Shown one piece after another: positions 17,956 to 27,418 of a DNA stretch of 64,000 nt. The notes beneath the pieces are model-generated. The model was not told the origin of the DNA and did no database searches. It saw only the letters and a list, made by a program, of their open reading frames with translations. The stretch spans positions 4,526,001 to 4,590,000 of the forward strand of contig NZ_LT670844.1 of the NCBI RefSeq assembly GCF_900141755.1, written 5' to 3'. This DNA is from Bradyrhizobium lablabi (lineage in GTDB: Bacteria > Pseudomonadota > Alphaproteobacteria > Rhizobiales > Xanthobacteraceae). The position numbers and the translations under genes are program-made. Numbering within the stretch: the first letter of the stretch is position 1; the number at the start of each line of letters is the position of its first letter.

Positions 17956-19854
17956 TTATGCCTTTGGTACCGAAACAAGCGGCAGCCTGAAACGAAATGT
18001 GGCGCCGCCTCCGGTTCGGTTCTCGGCCCATATCCGGCCGCCGTGGGCCTCGACAATTGTTCGCGCGATGGACAAACCCATCCCCATGCCCTGCGGCTTC
18101 GTCGTGAAAAACGGTTCAAACACCTCCTTCAGCTTGTCCTGCTGAATGCCCGGACCACGATCGGAGACGGAGACTTCGGCGAAGTCATCGATTGACGCGG
18201 TCGAAACCGTAACCTTGCGTTCGGCATTCAGTGAAGCTGACGTCGAATCGATCGCGTTCACAATCAGGTTCAGCAAAACCTGCTCGAGTTGAATTCGATC
18301 ACCCTTGATCGAAAGCGCGGTTGACGTCAGGAAGCTGGCCAATTCAGCTTCTCGTGCGACTGCAGACAGTGAGACGAACGCCAGCGTCTCACCGACGACT
18401 TCGTTGAGGTCGAGATCCCTGAGCTCAAACGGAGTTTTTCGCAAAATGCTTCGCAGGCGACGAATGACCTCGCTGGCGCGCTCGTCGTCTCGACGAATAT
18501 CAGCGGCTATTTCCTTGAGCTCATTCATGTCCGGTACCGGAGACTTGAGTATGACCTCGAGCGTCTCGGCGTTGGTTAGAATGTTGCCAAGCGGCTGGTT
18601 AAGTTCGTGCGCAAGTGACGCGGTGAGTTCGCCGGCCATCGAATAGCGATTGACGTGCGCAAGCTCGGCCATGCGTTGGCGCGACTGAACTTCGGCGTAG
18701 ATTCGCCGCCGCCGCTCATAAAGCAGACCGGTAATGAGAGTGGCCTGCAGCAGGATCACGAAACCCACTAGCGCGATCTGCCAACGATAGCGTTCCCAGG
18801 CGGCCGGTTCGCGGAAGTAGATTTCGCTGCCGGGAAGCAGGCGCCCCTCGCTGATGCCCCAGCGCTGCAGCTGCCGCCAGTCATACTTGGCAGGACCATA
18901 CTCCAGGACCGGCGTCTTTATGTCGGCTGGCTTCTCACCCGACAGGATACGAATGGCGACGTCCGAGGCCGCCCGGGTGCCATCTGATACCGAAGTCATT
19001 GGGCCGCCGACGATCTCGCGGCCAAAGAACGAATCGTCATAGGAAAAGATGGGTGCATTGGCGACTGCATAGAGTCTCCTCAGCGCGCTGTCGCCTTCGT
19101 GAACCGCACCGATGGCGTCTACCTGAGGCTGAATCCAGAAAATCGCGCTGCGTATGGGAAGCGTCGCCGCTCGATTCAGGATCTCCTCGAAAGATAGGTC
19201 ATTGAAAAAGATAAGCTTCACGCGGTCCTTGGAGGCCTCCAGCTCTCTCGTTATTGCTCCGATCCAGAAACGTTCGTTCGGAGAGTTGCCGACCACCACG
19301 GCAATCGTCTTTGTGTCGGGTAAAACCTGCAAGATATGACCGAACAGAATGCCGATGTTCTGTCGGACGGCCACCACCGTATCGTTTCCTGTCAGTGTGA
19401 GTTGCTGCACGCGGCGCTCGTCGACAGCGGTCAGCACCATAGGAGTGGCGGGAAAGAGATCACTCCGGTGCCGTTGAACAAAGACGGCAGCGGGAGCTCC
19501 AAACGCCACGACCATGTCCGGCGCCTGGTTGGAAAACACCGCACTGAGGTACTCAACGAATTGAACCTCCGCATTCTCGTCCTCGGCCCGCGCTGTGATC
19601 ACTGGAAAGTCTTCGATGACCAAGGGCCAATGCGATCGGCGATCAAGTTCCTGTCGAAGCGCCCTTGCATATTCGCTCCAGGGTTTGAAATTCTGGCCAT
19701 AGGAATGAAGAAAAACAATGCGCATGGGTGCCGTCGCAGCCACGCTCTCCGCCGTTGCAAGCGCGAGGGCTGCAGCGATTGCCATCAGCGTTATTGTCCA
19801 AGACGCGTATTTCGTCACCGCCACCTCGAACCGGGGCGCCAAGTCGCTGGCCAA
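17956..19854 (-). CDS. Sensor histidine kinase with substrate-binding-protein-like sensor
   Basis: About 630 aa. Signal sequence, then a periplasmic region of about 300 residues (MRIVFLHSYGQNFKPWSEYA onward) of the ABC-transporter substrate-binding-like type (PF04392 style), a membrane helix at about 361-381, a HisKA domain with SLAHELNQPLGNIL (His at about 414) and a HATPase_c domain (NLIVNAIDS N-box at about 530, DRGPGI, GMGLSIAR). It would phosphorylate a response regulator on sensing a ligand. No regulator gene is adjacent; the nearest are the FixJ-like and receiver genes 14 kb away. The apparent start is TTG at 19854; GTG at 19824 or 19818 would also keep the signal sequence. Confidence 0.9.
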   Translation of the reverse strand: MASDLAPRFEVAVTKYASWTITLMAIAAALALATAESVAATAPMRIVFLHSYGQNFKPWSEYARALRQELDRRSHWPLVIEDFPVITARAEDENAEVQFVEYLSAVFSNQAPDMVVAFGAPAAVFVQRHRSDLFPATPMVLTAVDERRVQQLTLTGNDTVVAVRQNIGILFGHILQVLPDTKTIAVVVGNSPNERFWIGAITRELEASKDRVKLIFFNDLSFEEILNRAATLPIRSAIFWIQPQVDAIGAVHEGDSALRRLYAVANAPIFSYDDSFFGREIVGGPMTSVSDGTRAASDVAIRILSGEKPADIKTPVLEYGPAKYDWRQLQRWGISEGRLLPGSEIYFREPAAWERYRWQIALVGFVILLQATLITGLLYERRRRIYAEVQSRQRMAELAHVNRYSMAGELTASLAHELNQPLGNILTNAETLEVILKSPVPDMNELKEIAADIRRDDERASEVIRRLRSILRKTPFELRDLDLNEVVGETLAFVSLSAVAREAELASFLTSTALSIKGDRIQLEQVLLNLIVNAIDSTSASLNAERKVTVSTASIDDFAEVSVSDRGPGIQQDKLKEVFEPFFTTKPQGMGMGLSIARTIVEAHGGRIWAENRTGGGATFRFRLPLVSVPKA

Positions 19855-19931
19855 TTGCCCCCTAGGCTACCACCGGAGAGGAGGTCTCGCCAAATGACAC
19901 CTTGACACAGCAGTCCGTGACTAACCTGCAA

Positions 19932-21023
19932 TCAGGTTTGCGGCGGCAACAGGTAAAGCGTGATTGCGAAAATGATGTAGACGGTCAGGGTCAGAGCACC
20001 GACAAACCATGCCGAGCGGCCGGTACTTGTAACAAAAGTTGCCGTTACGCTTGCGATCAGCATCATCGCGACGGCGCCGCGCCAGAACTGCAGGTCCATC
20101 GGCGTCGGTCCGAGCAGATAGCTGGCAAGGACGAGCACCGGAGCAACGAAAAGCGCGATCTGAACCGCGCTTCCAAGCGCAATGCCCACGCTCAAATCCA
20201 GGTTGTTCTTGCGCGCGGCGGCGAATGCGGAGACCATTTCTGCGGCCCCGCCTACCAAGGCAACGACGATTATTCCAACGAAGGCCGGGGTGATACCGAG
20301 CGCGACGGCGGCTTGTTGGACGGACTCGACAAAGACTTCGCTGACGAGCGCAACCAGAACCGTCACTGCGGCTAGTGTTCCCAGGGCAAGTGACAGGGGC
20401 CATTCCTCTTCTTCTGAGCCGTGATGGTCCTTGCTGACGAAAAGCTCGCGATGGGTTTTGAGTGAGAACGCCAGGCCCAAGCCGTAGGTGACAATGAGCA
20501 AGACGGACAAACTGACACTCAACGAGTGCGTGAACGCGGCACTGGCAGCGTTGTCGGCTGCCGCGAGCAGCGATGGAACGAGCATTGCGATCGTCGCAAG
20601 GAAAAGCATCCCGGCCTGAAGCCGGGCAGAATCCCGGTTGTATTCCTGGATATGGTACTTCAACCCGCCGAGCAGAAGCGACGCACCCAGCATGAACAAC
20701 GAGTTTGTGACGATCGCTCCGGCGATGGACGCCTTCACCAGGACATATTGTCCGGCGCGCAGCGCCGCCAGCGCGATAAGCAGTTCGGTCAGGTTGCCAA
20801 GGGTGGCATTCAGCAGGCCGCCGAGCAAATCGCCGGTCTTGGCAGCGACTGACTCAGTGGCGCGGCTGAGCAAAGCTGCCAGCGGCACAATGGCGGCAAC
20901 GGAGAGCAGGAACAGGAGCGTGTGCGCTTCTGGCCGCAGCAGTTGCGCCACGAGCACGACAGGCACCAGCACGAGCAGCCAGAACAACGGAGTGCGGCGA
21001 ATCTCTTCAAGGAGAGGATTCAT
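19932..21023 (-). CDS. Ca2+/H+ (cation/proton) exchanger, CaCA family
   Basis: A 363-aa membrane protein with about eleven hydrophobic segments and the two alpha repeats of the CAX/ChaA branch: GLLNATLGNLTELLIALAAL at about 70 and GGAAEMVSAFAAARKNNLDL at about 260, each with its conserved Asn/Glu. An acidic hydrophilic loop (HHGSEEEEW) lies between the halves, as is usual. It follows the SulP gene by 28 bp on the same strand, so both are likely transcribed from the promoter at 22.86 kb carrying a FixK-like box. Confidence 0.9.
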   Translation of the reverse strand: MNPLLEEIRRTPLFWLLVLVPVVLVAQLLRPEAHTLLFLLSVAAIVPLAALLSRATESVAAKTGDLLGGLLNATLGNLTELLIALAALRAGQYVLVKASIAGAIVTNSLFMLGASLLLGGLKYHIQEYNRDSARLQAGMLFLATIAMLVPSLLAAADNAASAAFTHSLSVSLSVLLIVTYGLGLAFSLKTHRELFVSKDHHGSEEEEWPLSLALGTLAAVTVLVALVSEVFVESVQQAAVALGITPAFVGIIVVALVGGAAEMVSAFAAARKNNLDLSVGIALGSAVQIALFVAPVLVLASYLLGPTPMDLQFWRGAVAMMLIASVTATFVTSTGRSAWFVGALTLTVYIIFAITLYLLPPQT

Positions 21024-21051
21024 CTTGCTGCCTCATACAACCCCAGGCCCT

Positions 21052-22806
21052 TCATGCGCGAACCGCGGCCTGGTCTTCCCAGTCCTCCCACTCCACGTGG
21101 TTGATTTTCAAGTAGCTTGAGACGGCTGAGCCGATGGTCGGGAAGAAGTAGCTTTCGCCGAGCTGCGCGAACAGCCCAAATCGCTTCAGCTTGTCCTTCA
21201 CGGGGTCCTTGAGCTCGGCAAAGCAAAGCTCGATGCCCTGAGCGTGCAACGCTTCGTCCAGTTCGGCGACGCTATCGCAGGCGGTGACGTCGACGCTGGT
21301 GACGGGCTCGGCCGCGACAACTAGCCAGCGAACGGGCGTCGGCGATGTCGCCACCGCGTCCAGAACGCGCTCCTTGAAGAACTCGGCGTTGGCGAAGAAC
21401 AGCGGCGCGTCCCACCGGAACAGGACCAGCCCGGGGACGCGGCGCGCATCAGGATATCTCGTGATGTCGTGATAGCCCTTGACGCCGTGCGCGCGGCCGA
21501 GCACGGCGGAGTGGGGGCGCCAGCCGTCCCAAAGAAACTCGGCAATAGCGACGGCAATCGCAAGACCAATCCCCGGAATCGCGCCAAGTACGGCCACGCC
21601 GACGAAGCACAGCACGGTCAGCCAGAACTCCCATCGCTGAATGCGATAGATCCGCCTGAGATCGCCGATCTCGATCAAACCGATTGCAGCCGCGATGACG
21701 ACGGCCGCCAATGCGGCATTGGGCAAATGCTGCAGGAGGTTCGGCGCCATCACGAGAAGGAAGGCGATGGCGAGTGCGCCGACGACGCTGGTCAGTTGCG
21801 TGCGTGCGCCTGCGGCCTCGGCGACGGGCGTCCGCGAGGCGCTGCTGCTGATCGGGAACCCCTGAAAGAAGCCGGTTGCCAGGTTGGCGGCGCCGAGCCC
21901 CACCATCTCCTGGTTTGGATCAACCTTGTCGCCCAACCGCGCGGCATAGGTTCGCGACAGCACGCTGGTATCGGCGAATGAGACCAGTGCGATGGCGCCT
22001 CCGCCGAGCAGCACTGGAACAAGATCGTTGTAACCGATCCAGGGAACGGAAAAGGCCGGCAAACCCTGAGGAAGAGGTCCGAGAACCTTCACGCCATATC
22101 GAGCGGCGAGCCCGAGCGCACCGACGACGATGGTCGCGCCGACAACTGCAATCAGAATGCCCGGCAGCCGCTTGTTGTCCTTGAGCAGCAGAATGACGAT
22201 CAAGGTGCCGAGCCCGACGGCGAATGCAACCCAGTTGGTCTTTCCGTCAAGGATGGCGCCGCCAATCGCCCACAGGTCCCGCAAAGGTCCTTCGCTCTCG
22301 ATGGAAAAGCCAAGCAGCTTTGGCAACTGACTGATCAACACGGTCAGAGCAATGCCGTTCATATAGCCGTAGCGGATCGGCTTGGAGAGAAGCTCGGTCA
22401 CAAAGCCGAGCCGCGCGAGGCCTGCCAGAACGAGCACCGTGCCTGAAACCAGGGCCATCATGGCACCGAGCGTCACCGCGCGAGCGGGGTCGCCACCAGA
22501 CATCGGGGTGACAACACCCAGGATAACAGCAGCCAGCGCTGAGTCCGGTCCTAGGACGATGATACGGCTCGGGCCGAACACGGCGTAGGCCAGGAGCGGC
22601 ACGATCGTCGCGTAGAGACCGTGGATGCCCGGCAGGCCAGATGCCGCGGCGTAGGCGATGCCAACCGGGACCAGCATCGTCGCGAGCACGAGGCCGGCGA
22701 AAATGTCGTGCGGCAGCCACGCCGCTTCGTATCGCCGGAGCGTGCCGATCCCGGGCAACCAGCGGATCCAAAGGTTCACCGCGCTACTCCACAATCCAGT
22801 CGCCAA
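21052..22806 (-). CDS. SulP-family anion transporter with STAS domain
   Basis: A 584-aa protein. The transporter part (residues about 20-420) opens with LPHDIFAGLVLATMLVPVGIAYA, the SulP signature, and has GGGAIALVSFADTSVLSRTYA further on. A STAS domain follows at about 455-570 (VLFRWDAPLFFANAEFFKERV and SVDVTACDSVAELDEAL). Sulfate, bicarbonate or another anion could be the substrate. The start is TTG at 22806, with a later GTG at 22779 possible. A FixK-like box is centred 58 bp upstream. Confidence 0.92.
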   Translation of the reverse strand: MATGLWSSAVNLWIRWLPGIGTLRRYEAAWLPHDIFAGLVLATMLVPVGIAYAAASGLPGIHGLYATIVPLLAYAVFGPSRIIVLGPDSALAAVILGVVTPMSGGDPARAVTLGAMMALVSGTVLVLAGLARLGFVTELLSKPIRYGYMNGIALTVLISQLPKLLGFSIESEGPLRDLWAIGGAILDGKTNWVAFAVGLGTLIVILLLKDNKRLPGILIAVVGATIVVGALGLAARYGVKVLGPLPQGLPAFSVPWIGYNDLVPVLLGGGAIALVSFADTSVLSRTYAARLGDKVDPNQEMVGLGAANLATGFFQGFPISSSASRTPVAEAAGARTQLTSVVGALAIAFLLVMAPNLLQHLPNAALAAVVIAAAIGLIEIGDLRRIYRIQRWEFWLTVLCFVGVAVLGAIPGIGLAIAVAIAEFLWDGWRPHSAVLGRAHGVKGYHDITRYPDARRVPGLVLFRWDAPLFFANAEFFKERVLDAVATSPTPVRWLVVAAEPVTSVDVTACDSVAELDEALHAQGIELCFAELKDPVKDKLKRFGLFAQLGESYFFPTIGSAVSSYLKINHVEWEDWEDQAAVRA

Positions 22807-22857
22807 TTGACTGAAAGGGCGAATGCCATCAGGATTTGCTCGTCTTGGTGACGAGCT

Positions 22858-22871
22858 TTGATCTATCTCAA
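22858..22871. promoter_or_regulatory. FixK/FNR-type box 1
   Basis: TTGAT-CTAT-CTCAA, one mismatch from TTGAT-N4-ATCAA. It lies between the SulP gene (start 22806, minus) and the exported-protein gene (start 22922, plus), about 51 bp from each, so it could control both. Confidence 0.7.
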
Positions 22872-22921
22872 GCTGATCGCGGCAAGGGAGGCTCGGCGCC
22901 CGACCGACAAACCTGGGTCAA

Positions 22922-23248
22922 ATGGGAAAACGGCGGCTCTACGCAGTGGCAGCTATCGTGCACAAGGCTGCGGGTACGACCTTCCCTGTGCGCGCCGCCT
23001 TCGCGGTGACGCTTTTGGTCGTCGCGTCAAGCCCGGACGTGGTGGCCGCCATTCCGCTCACTCCTTTTCGCTATGAAGCGCAGGCGCAACGGCACTGTCC
23101 TGACGACACCGTAGTATGGCTCGATTTCCGCAAAGGCGTCTACTATGCCAAAGGGCAAAGATATTACGCCCGTGGCTTCCATGGCAGCTTCGTGTGCAGG
23201 AATGAGGCGCGCGGCAGCCGCTATCGCCGATCTCTCGGGCTTCGCTAA
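22922..23248 (+). CDS. Small exported protein, unknown
   Basis: A 108-aa protein with a basic start and a hydrophobic export segment (AAFAVTLLVVASSPDVVAA). The mature part reads HCPDDTVVWLDFRKGVYYAKGQRYYARGFHGSFVCRNEA, two Cys framing a Trp/Tyr-rich beta segment that recurs in small proteins of this group (pattern CPxDTVVW...YH.KG..YYG...G.YVCR). Function unknown. Its upstream region carries FixK-like box 1. Confidence 0.7.
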   Translation: MGKRRLYAVAAIVHKAAGTTFPVRAAFAVTLLVVASSPDVVAAIPLTPFRYEAQAQRHCPDDTVVWLDFRKGVYYAKGQRYYARGFHGSFVCRNEARGSRYRRSLGLR

Positions 23249-23264
23249 CAGCGATTCCGGCGAT

Positions 23265-23789
23265 TCAAACGAGCTGCAACGACAGGTGTCTGACCTGTGG
23301 ATCGCCGCCTGCTCGGGCACGGAAGCCAAATCCGTTGAAGACTTTAAGCATTGCCGCGTTCTCAGGCAAAACCTCGGCAGTCAGCTCTTTCAATCCCGCG
23401 TCGCGGGCGATTGCGAGCAGGTGACGCATGAGCGCCGTCCCGATCCCTTTGCCTTGATGGGCATCGACCACGACAAACGCCAGTTCGGCCTGGCCGGGCT
23501 GCGTAACGATGTAGCGGCCTCCGCCCGCGATCACGGACTGGCCGTCTTCGTCGATCTGCGCAACCAGAGCAACGTGGTTGGTGAAATCGATGTTCATGAA
23601 AAAGGAGACCTCCTTGTCGGAGAAGCCTCGCTTGGGAACAAAAAAGCGGCGCTGCAGCGATTGGACGCTGGTGCGGTCGACCGCAGCGAGCATGTCTTCC
23701 TGGTCGTCCGGCCGTAACGCACGAATTTCGATCGAGCGGCCGTCGCGGAGACGTTCGACGGAGGAATAGTCAGCTGCCCTTGCCATCAT
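23265..23789 (-). CDS. GNAT-family N-acetyltransferase
   Basis: A 174-aa single-domain acetyltransferase. The acetyl-CoA-binding motif A is FVVVDAHQGKGIGTALMRHL at about 110-129 (Q-x-x-G-x-G/A). The N-terminal RDGRSIEIRALRPDDQEDML resembles the acetyltransferase domain attached to acyl-CoA synthetases (Pat type), so protein lysine acetylation is possible. It is divergent from the AI-2E-type gene with FixK box 2 between them. Confidence 0.88.
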   Translation of the reverse strand: MMARAADYSSVERLRDGRSIEIRALRPDDQEDMLAAVDRTSVQSLQRRFFVPKRGFSDKEVSFFMNIDFTNHVALVAQIDEDGQSVIAGGGRYIVTQPGQAELAFVVVDAHQGKGIGTALMRHLLAIARDAGLKELTAEVLPENAAMLKVFNGFGFRARAGGDPQVRHLSLQLV

Positions 23790-23845
23790 TGCCCTGATCG
23801 GTTGCGGTGCTCCGAGCTAGGGGACCCCAAGCCATCCGCCAACGC

Positions 23846-23859
23846 TTGATCTGGATCAA
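23846..23859. promoter_or_regulatory. FixK/FNR-type box 2
   Basis: TTGAT-CTGG-ATCAA, a perfect match to the consensus, midway between two divergent genes (about 57 bp from the GNAT start at 23789 and 60 bp from the permease start at 23919). Confidence 0.85.
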
Positions 23860-23918
23860 GCTCGACGTTCGACAAGCATCGATAGGCTCGCCGGACAACG
23901 CCCTAATGGGTAGCGACA

Positions 23919-25028
23919 ATGGCCTTGCGCGCAATTCGGCAGAACCGGTCGGGCGAGGAGGTGATCCAGATCGCCCTTCGCCTTGGCTTGCTCGCCGCGC
24001 TCATCGTCTGGTGCTTCGTTCTTGTTCGTCCCTTCATCGGCATCCTGGCCTGGAGCGTTGTCCTGGCCGTCGCGTTGTACCCGCTCTACGCTTGGCTGTT
24101 CGACCATCTTGGGCGGCGGCCAAAGCTCGCGGCAACTATCATTACGGTGTTGGCGGCTGCGATTGTGATCGCTCCCGCGACGTGGCTCGGATTCGGTCTG
24201 GTCGAGGGGCTAGGCAACATTTCCGAGCAACTCGGCTCGGAACGCCTGTCTGTGCCTTCACCTCCAGCCACGATCAAGGATTGGCCGCTCGTCGGCGATC
24301 GGCTCTACGATCTATGGACTCAAGCGTCCGCGAACCTTGAATCTGTTCTCACCCAGCTGGCGCCCCACGTGAAGCCGCTGCTCATCTCTACGCTTGCTGC
24401 GGTGGGCGGCATGGGCCTCGGCGCGCTCAAATTCATCGCTGCTGTGATTTTGGCAGGCTTCCTGCTCCCGTCGGGCCCGCGGCTAGTGGCGGCAAGCAGG
24501 TCTATTATGGCAAGGCTATTACCGGAACGCAGCGAGGATTTTGTTGCGCTGGCCGGGGCAACCATTCGCTCCGTGTCCCAAGGCGTGATTGGCATCGCCC
24601 TGGTGCAATCGTTCCTCTTTGGAATCGGGCTGAAATTTGGCGGAATTGCCAATGCCGGGTTGCTGGCCTTCGTGGTGATGATCCTGTCGATCCTGCAACT
24701 CGGCGCGGCGCTCGTTTTGATTCCTTGCATCATCTGGATCTGGATGACCAAGGACTTTGCGCCTGCGCTCCTCGTGACCGTCTATCTCGTGCTCGTCGGC
24801 TTGTTGGACAATGTGCTCAAGCCCCTGCTCATGGGCCGCGGCTTGACGACGCCGATGATCGTCATCTTCATCGGATTGTTGGGCGGAACATTTGCCCACG
24901 GAATTGTCGGCCTGTTCATTGGGCCAATCATCCTGGCGGTCGCCTGGGAACTGATGATGGCGTGGATCCGTGACGAGCAAACCCAGGACGTTCCAGCGCC
25001 CGCAGAGCGCGTTCCTGCCGAAATCTGA
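23919..25028 (+). CDS. AI-2E family (PerM/TqsA-type) transporter
   Basis: A 369-aa membrane protein with about eight hydrophobic segments and the family's C-terminal signature (GLLDNVLKPLLMGRG, then IFIGLLGGTFAHGIVGLFIGPIILAVAWEL). Members export small molecules or ions; the name comes from the AI-2 exporter TqsA but most have other or unknown substrates. FixK box 2 lies just upstream, suggesting expression under low oxygen. Confidence 0.9.
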   Translation: MALRAIRQNRSGEEVIQIALRLGLLAALIVWCFVLVRPFIGILAWSVVLAVALYPLYAWLFDHLGRRPKLAATIITVLAAAIVIAPATWLGFGLVEGLGNISEQLGSERLSVPSPPATIKDWPLVGDRLYDLWTQASANLESVLTQLAPHVKPLLISTLAAVGGMGLGALKFIAAVILAGFLLPSGPRLVAASRSIMARLLPERSEDFVALAGATIRSVSQGVIGIALVQSFLFGIGLKFGGIANAGLLAFVVMILSILQLGAALVLIPCIIWIWMTKDFAPALLVTVYLVLVGLLDNVLKPLLMGRGLTTPMIVIFIGLLGGTFAHGIVGLFIGPIILAVAWELMMAWIRDEQTQDVPAPAERVPAEI

Positions 25029-25106
25029 AGGTTCTGCGACGGCCTCGACTAGCGAGATACCGTCCGTGTGCAATGTGCGCGCCTGGGTGCGACCACGAGC
25101 CACCCC

Positions 25107-25120
25107 TTGACCTATGTCAA
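25107..25120 (+). promoter_or_regulatory. FixK/FNR-type box 3
   Basis: TTGAC-CTAT-GTCAA, a symmetric variant of the box (C/G in place of T/A at the inner positions), centred 68 bp before the DUF3141 ATG. Confidence 0.65.
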
Positions 25121-25181
25121 AGGGTCAGTCGAAGCGGGCGCCATCCTCAGTCACAAGTTCAGACAGTGAGAGATTTCAAGC

Positions 25182-27404
25182 ATGTCCACCGAACTTCCGA
25201 AAATCCCGGACAGCGCTCCGCCCTCATTCTTCGCCGTGGCCATGGAATACCTCGTCGATGCGGGACAGCGCAGCGTGCTGTTCCTCGACGTCATGCGCCA
25301 GCGCGGACTTCAATACCGCGAACATTTGGCGGAAACCGTGCCGCATGTCCTCGACTACAGTGTCGAGCTGATTGTCGACGGCAGAACTCTCGAACGGCCC
25401 GTCAATTACGGGCTGGTGCGGATAACACCTCCAAAGGGAGTCGAGATCGACCTGAAACGCCGTCCGTTCGTCGTTGTCGATCCGCGCGCGGGCCACGGTC
25501 CGGGGATCGGCGGATTCAAGGCCGACAGCGAGATCGGCGTGGCGATGAAGGCGGGTCATCCCTGCTACTTCGTCGGGTTCCTTCCCGAGCCGATGCCCGG
25601 GCAGACAATCGAGGACATTGCGCGCGCCGAAGGGGTGTTCCTTGAGAAAGTGATCGCTTTGCATCCCGACGCCGATGGCAAGCCGTGCGTGATCGGCAAT
25701 TGCCAGGCCGGTTGGGCGGTGACGATCCTGGCTTCGCTGCGGCCCGAGATGTTCGGGCCGATCATTATCGCCGGCGCGCCGTTGTCCTACTGGGCCGGCG
25801 TGCGCGGCAAGAATCCCATGCGGTATTCGGGTGGCCTCCTCGGTGGCAGCTGGCTGACCGCGCTCACCAGCGACCTCGGCGCCGGCAAGTTCGACGGCGC
25901 CTGGCTGGTGCAGAATTTTGAGAACACGAATCCCGCGAACACGCTCTGGACCAAGCAATACAATGTCTATTCCAAGGTCGACACGGAAGCGCCGCGCTAT
26001 CTGGAATTCGAGAAGTGGTGGGGCGGACACGTCAACCTGAACGCCGAAGAAATCCAGTTCATCGTCGATGAGCTCTTTGTCGGCAACCGTCTGGCGAGAG
26101 GTCTGATCAAGACGTCCGACGGCGAGGTCGTCGATCTGCGCAACATTCGCTCGCCGATCGTCGTGTTCTGCTCCAAGGGCGACAACATCACGCCGCCGCA
26201 GCAGGCGCTGGGCTGGATCCTCGACCTCTACAGTGACGTCGACGAAATCAGGGCTTATGGCCAGACGATCGTGTACACGGTGCATGAGACCGTCGGCCAT
26301 CTCGGCATTTTCGTTTCGGGCGGAGTCGCGAAAAAGGAGCATGCCGAGTTTTCGAGCAACATCGATCTGATCGATATTCTGCCGCCCGGGCTTTACGAAG
26401 CGACGTTCGAAGCGAAGTCCGCCGATACTGCCAATCCTGACCTCGCGTCAGGAAAGTGGATCATGCGATGCGAGCGACGCACGCTCGACGACATCAGGGC
26501 GATGGGAGACAACAGCCAAGAAGACGAACGACGCTTCGCGACGGCGGCCCGCGTGTCGGAGATCAATCTCGCCAACTATCGCAAGTTTGTGCAGCCGTGG
26601 GTGAGGGCCATGGCGACGCCGCAGATGGCGGAATGGATGCGCAAATGGCATCCGCTGCGCGTCCAATATGAGGCGCTCGCCGGGCAAAACCCGCTGACCA
26701 ATGCGATTGAAACGACCGCAGAAAAGGTCCGTGAGCATCGCAAGCCGGCTGCATCGGACAATCCGTTCCTTGTATTTCAGGAGACCGTATCCAAAGGCAT
26801 CGTGAGCGCGCTCGATCAATGGCGCGACGTCCAGGAGGCACTCAGCGAAAGGATGTTTCTCTCGGTCTATGGCTCGCCCGCGCTGCAGGCCGCGGTCGGG
26901 ATCGATCCCGAAGCGGATCCGTCACCCAAGCCGGAAATGTCGCAGGATTATCGCAAGCGCCTGGACGCCCGCATCGCGGAGCTGAAGTCACGTATCGCAA
27001 GCGGCGGATTGAGAGAGTGCGTCATTCGTGGCCTGCTTTATGTCGGCGCCTCGCGCGGCATGGTCGACGAGCGAAGCCTCGAGGCATTGCGTCGGGCGCG
27101 GACGAATGACAGTGGATCGCGGCTGACGCTGTCCGAGTTCAAGGCTCTGGTGCGCGAGCAGTTCTTCATGCTGCTGCTCGAGCCTGAGGCGAGTCTTGCG
27201 GCAATCCCGGAATTGTTGCCAGAAAAAGCGGAGGCGCGCCGCGCCGGCCTCGCGGTGATCCGTGAGGTACTTTCGGCAAGTGCTGAAATTTCCGGCGAGG
27301 CGGCTAACCGGCTGCACCGGGTAACCGAATTGTTCGGCGTCACCGAAGACGACGCGACGCAAGCGAACGCAGGCCCTTTCGACCCGCAGGCGAAGGCCTC
27401 GTAA
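25182..27404 (+). CDS. DUF3141 protein, alpha/beta-hydrolase type
   Basis: A 740-aa cytosolic protein. The N-terminal half has an alpha/beta-hydrolase layout like poly(hydroxyalkanoate) synthases: RPFVVVDPRAGHGPGIGGFK at about 92 and CVIGNCQAGWAVTILASLRP at about 168, where the nucleophile-elbow position carries Cys (GNCQAG), as in PHA synthases. GDNITPPQQALGW and HETVGHLGIF supply likely Asp and His. The C-terminal 300 residues are helical and unassigned. It leads an operon with pta, ackA and fabI, so it probably acts on acyl-CoA or polyester metabolism. FixK box 3 lies upstream. Confidence 0.85.
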   Translation: MSTELPKIPDSAPPSFFAVAMEYLVDAGQRSVLFLDVMRQRGLQYREHLAETVPHVLDYSVELIVDGRTLERPVNYGLVRITPPKGVEIDLKRRPFVVVDPRAGHGPGIGGFKADSEIGVAMKAGHPCYFVGFLPEPMPGQTIEDIARAEGVFLEKVIALHPDADGKPCVIGNCQAGWAVTILASLRPEMFGPIIIAGAPLSYWAGVRGKNPMRYSGGLLGGSWLTALTSDLGAGKFDGAWLVQNFENTNPANTLWTKQYNVYSKVDTEAPRYLEFEKWWGGHVNLNAEEIQFIVDELFVGNRLARGLIKTSDGEVVDLRNIRSPIVVFCSKGDNITPPQQALGWILDLYSDVDEIRAYGQTIVYTVHETVGHLGIFVSGGVAKKEHAEFSSNIDLIDILPPGLYEATFEAKSADTANPDLASGKWIMRCERRTLDDIRAMGDNSQEDERRFATAARVSEINLANYRKFVQPWVRAMATPQMAEWMRKWHPLRVQYEALAGQNPLTNAIETTAEKVREHRKPAASDNPFLVFQETVSKGIVSALDQWRDVQEALSERMFLSVYGSPALQAAVGIDPEADPSPKPEMSQDYRKRLDARIAELKSRIASGGLRECVIRGLLYVGASRGMVDERSLEALRRARTNDSGSRLTLSEFKALVREQFFMLLLEPEASLAAIPELLPEKAEARRAGLAVIREVLSASAEISGEAANRLHRVTELFGVTEDDATQANAGPFDPQAKAS

Positions 27405-27418
27405 CCGGGAGCCAAGCA

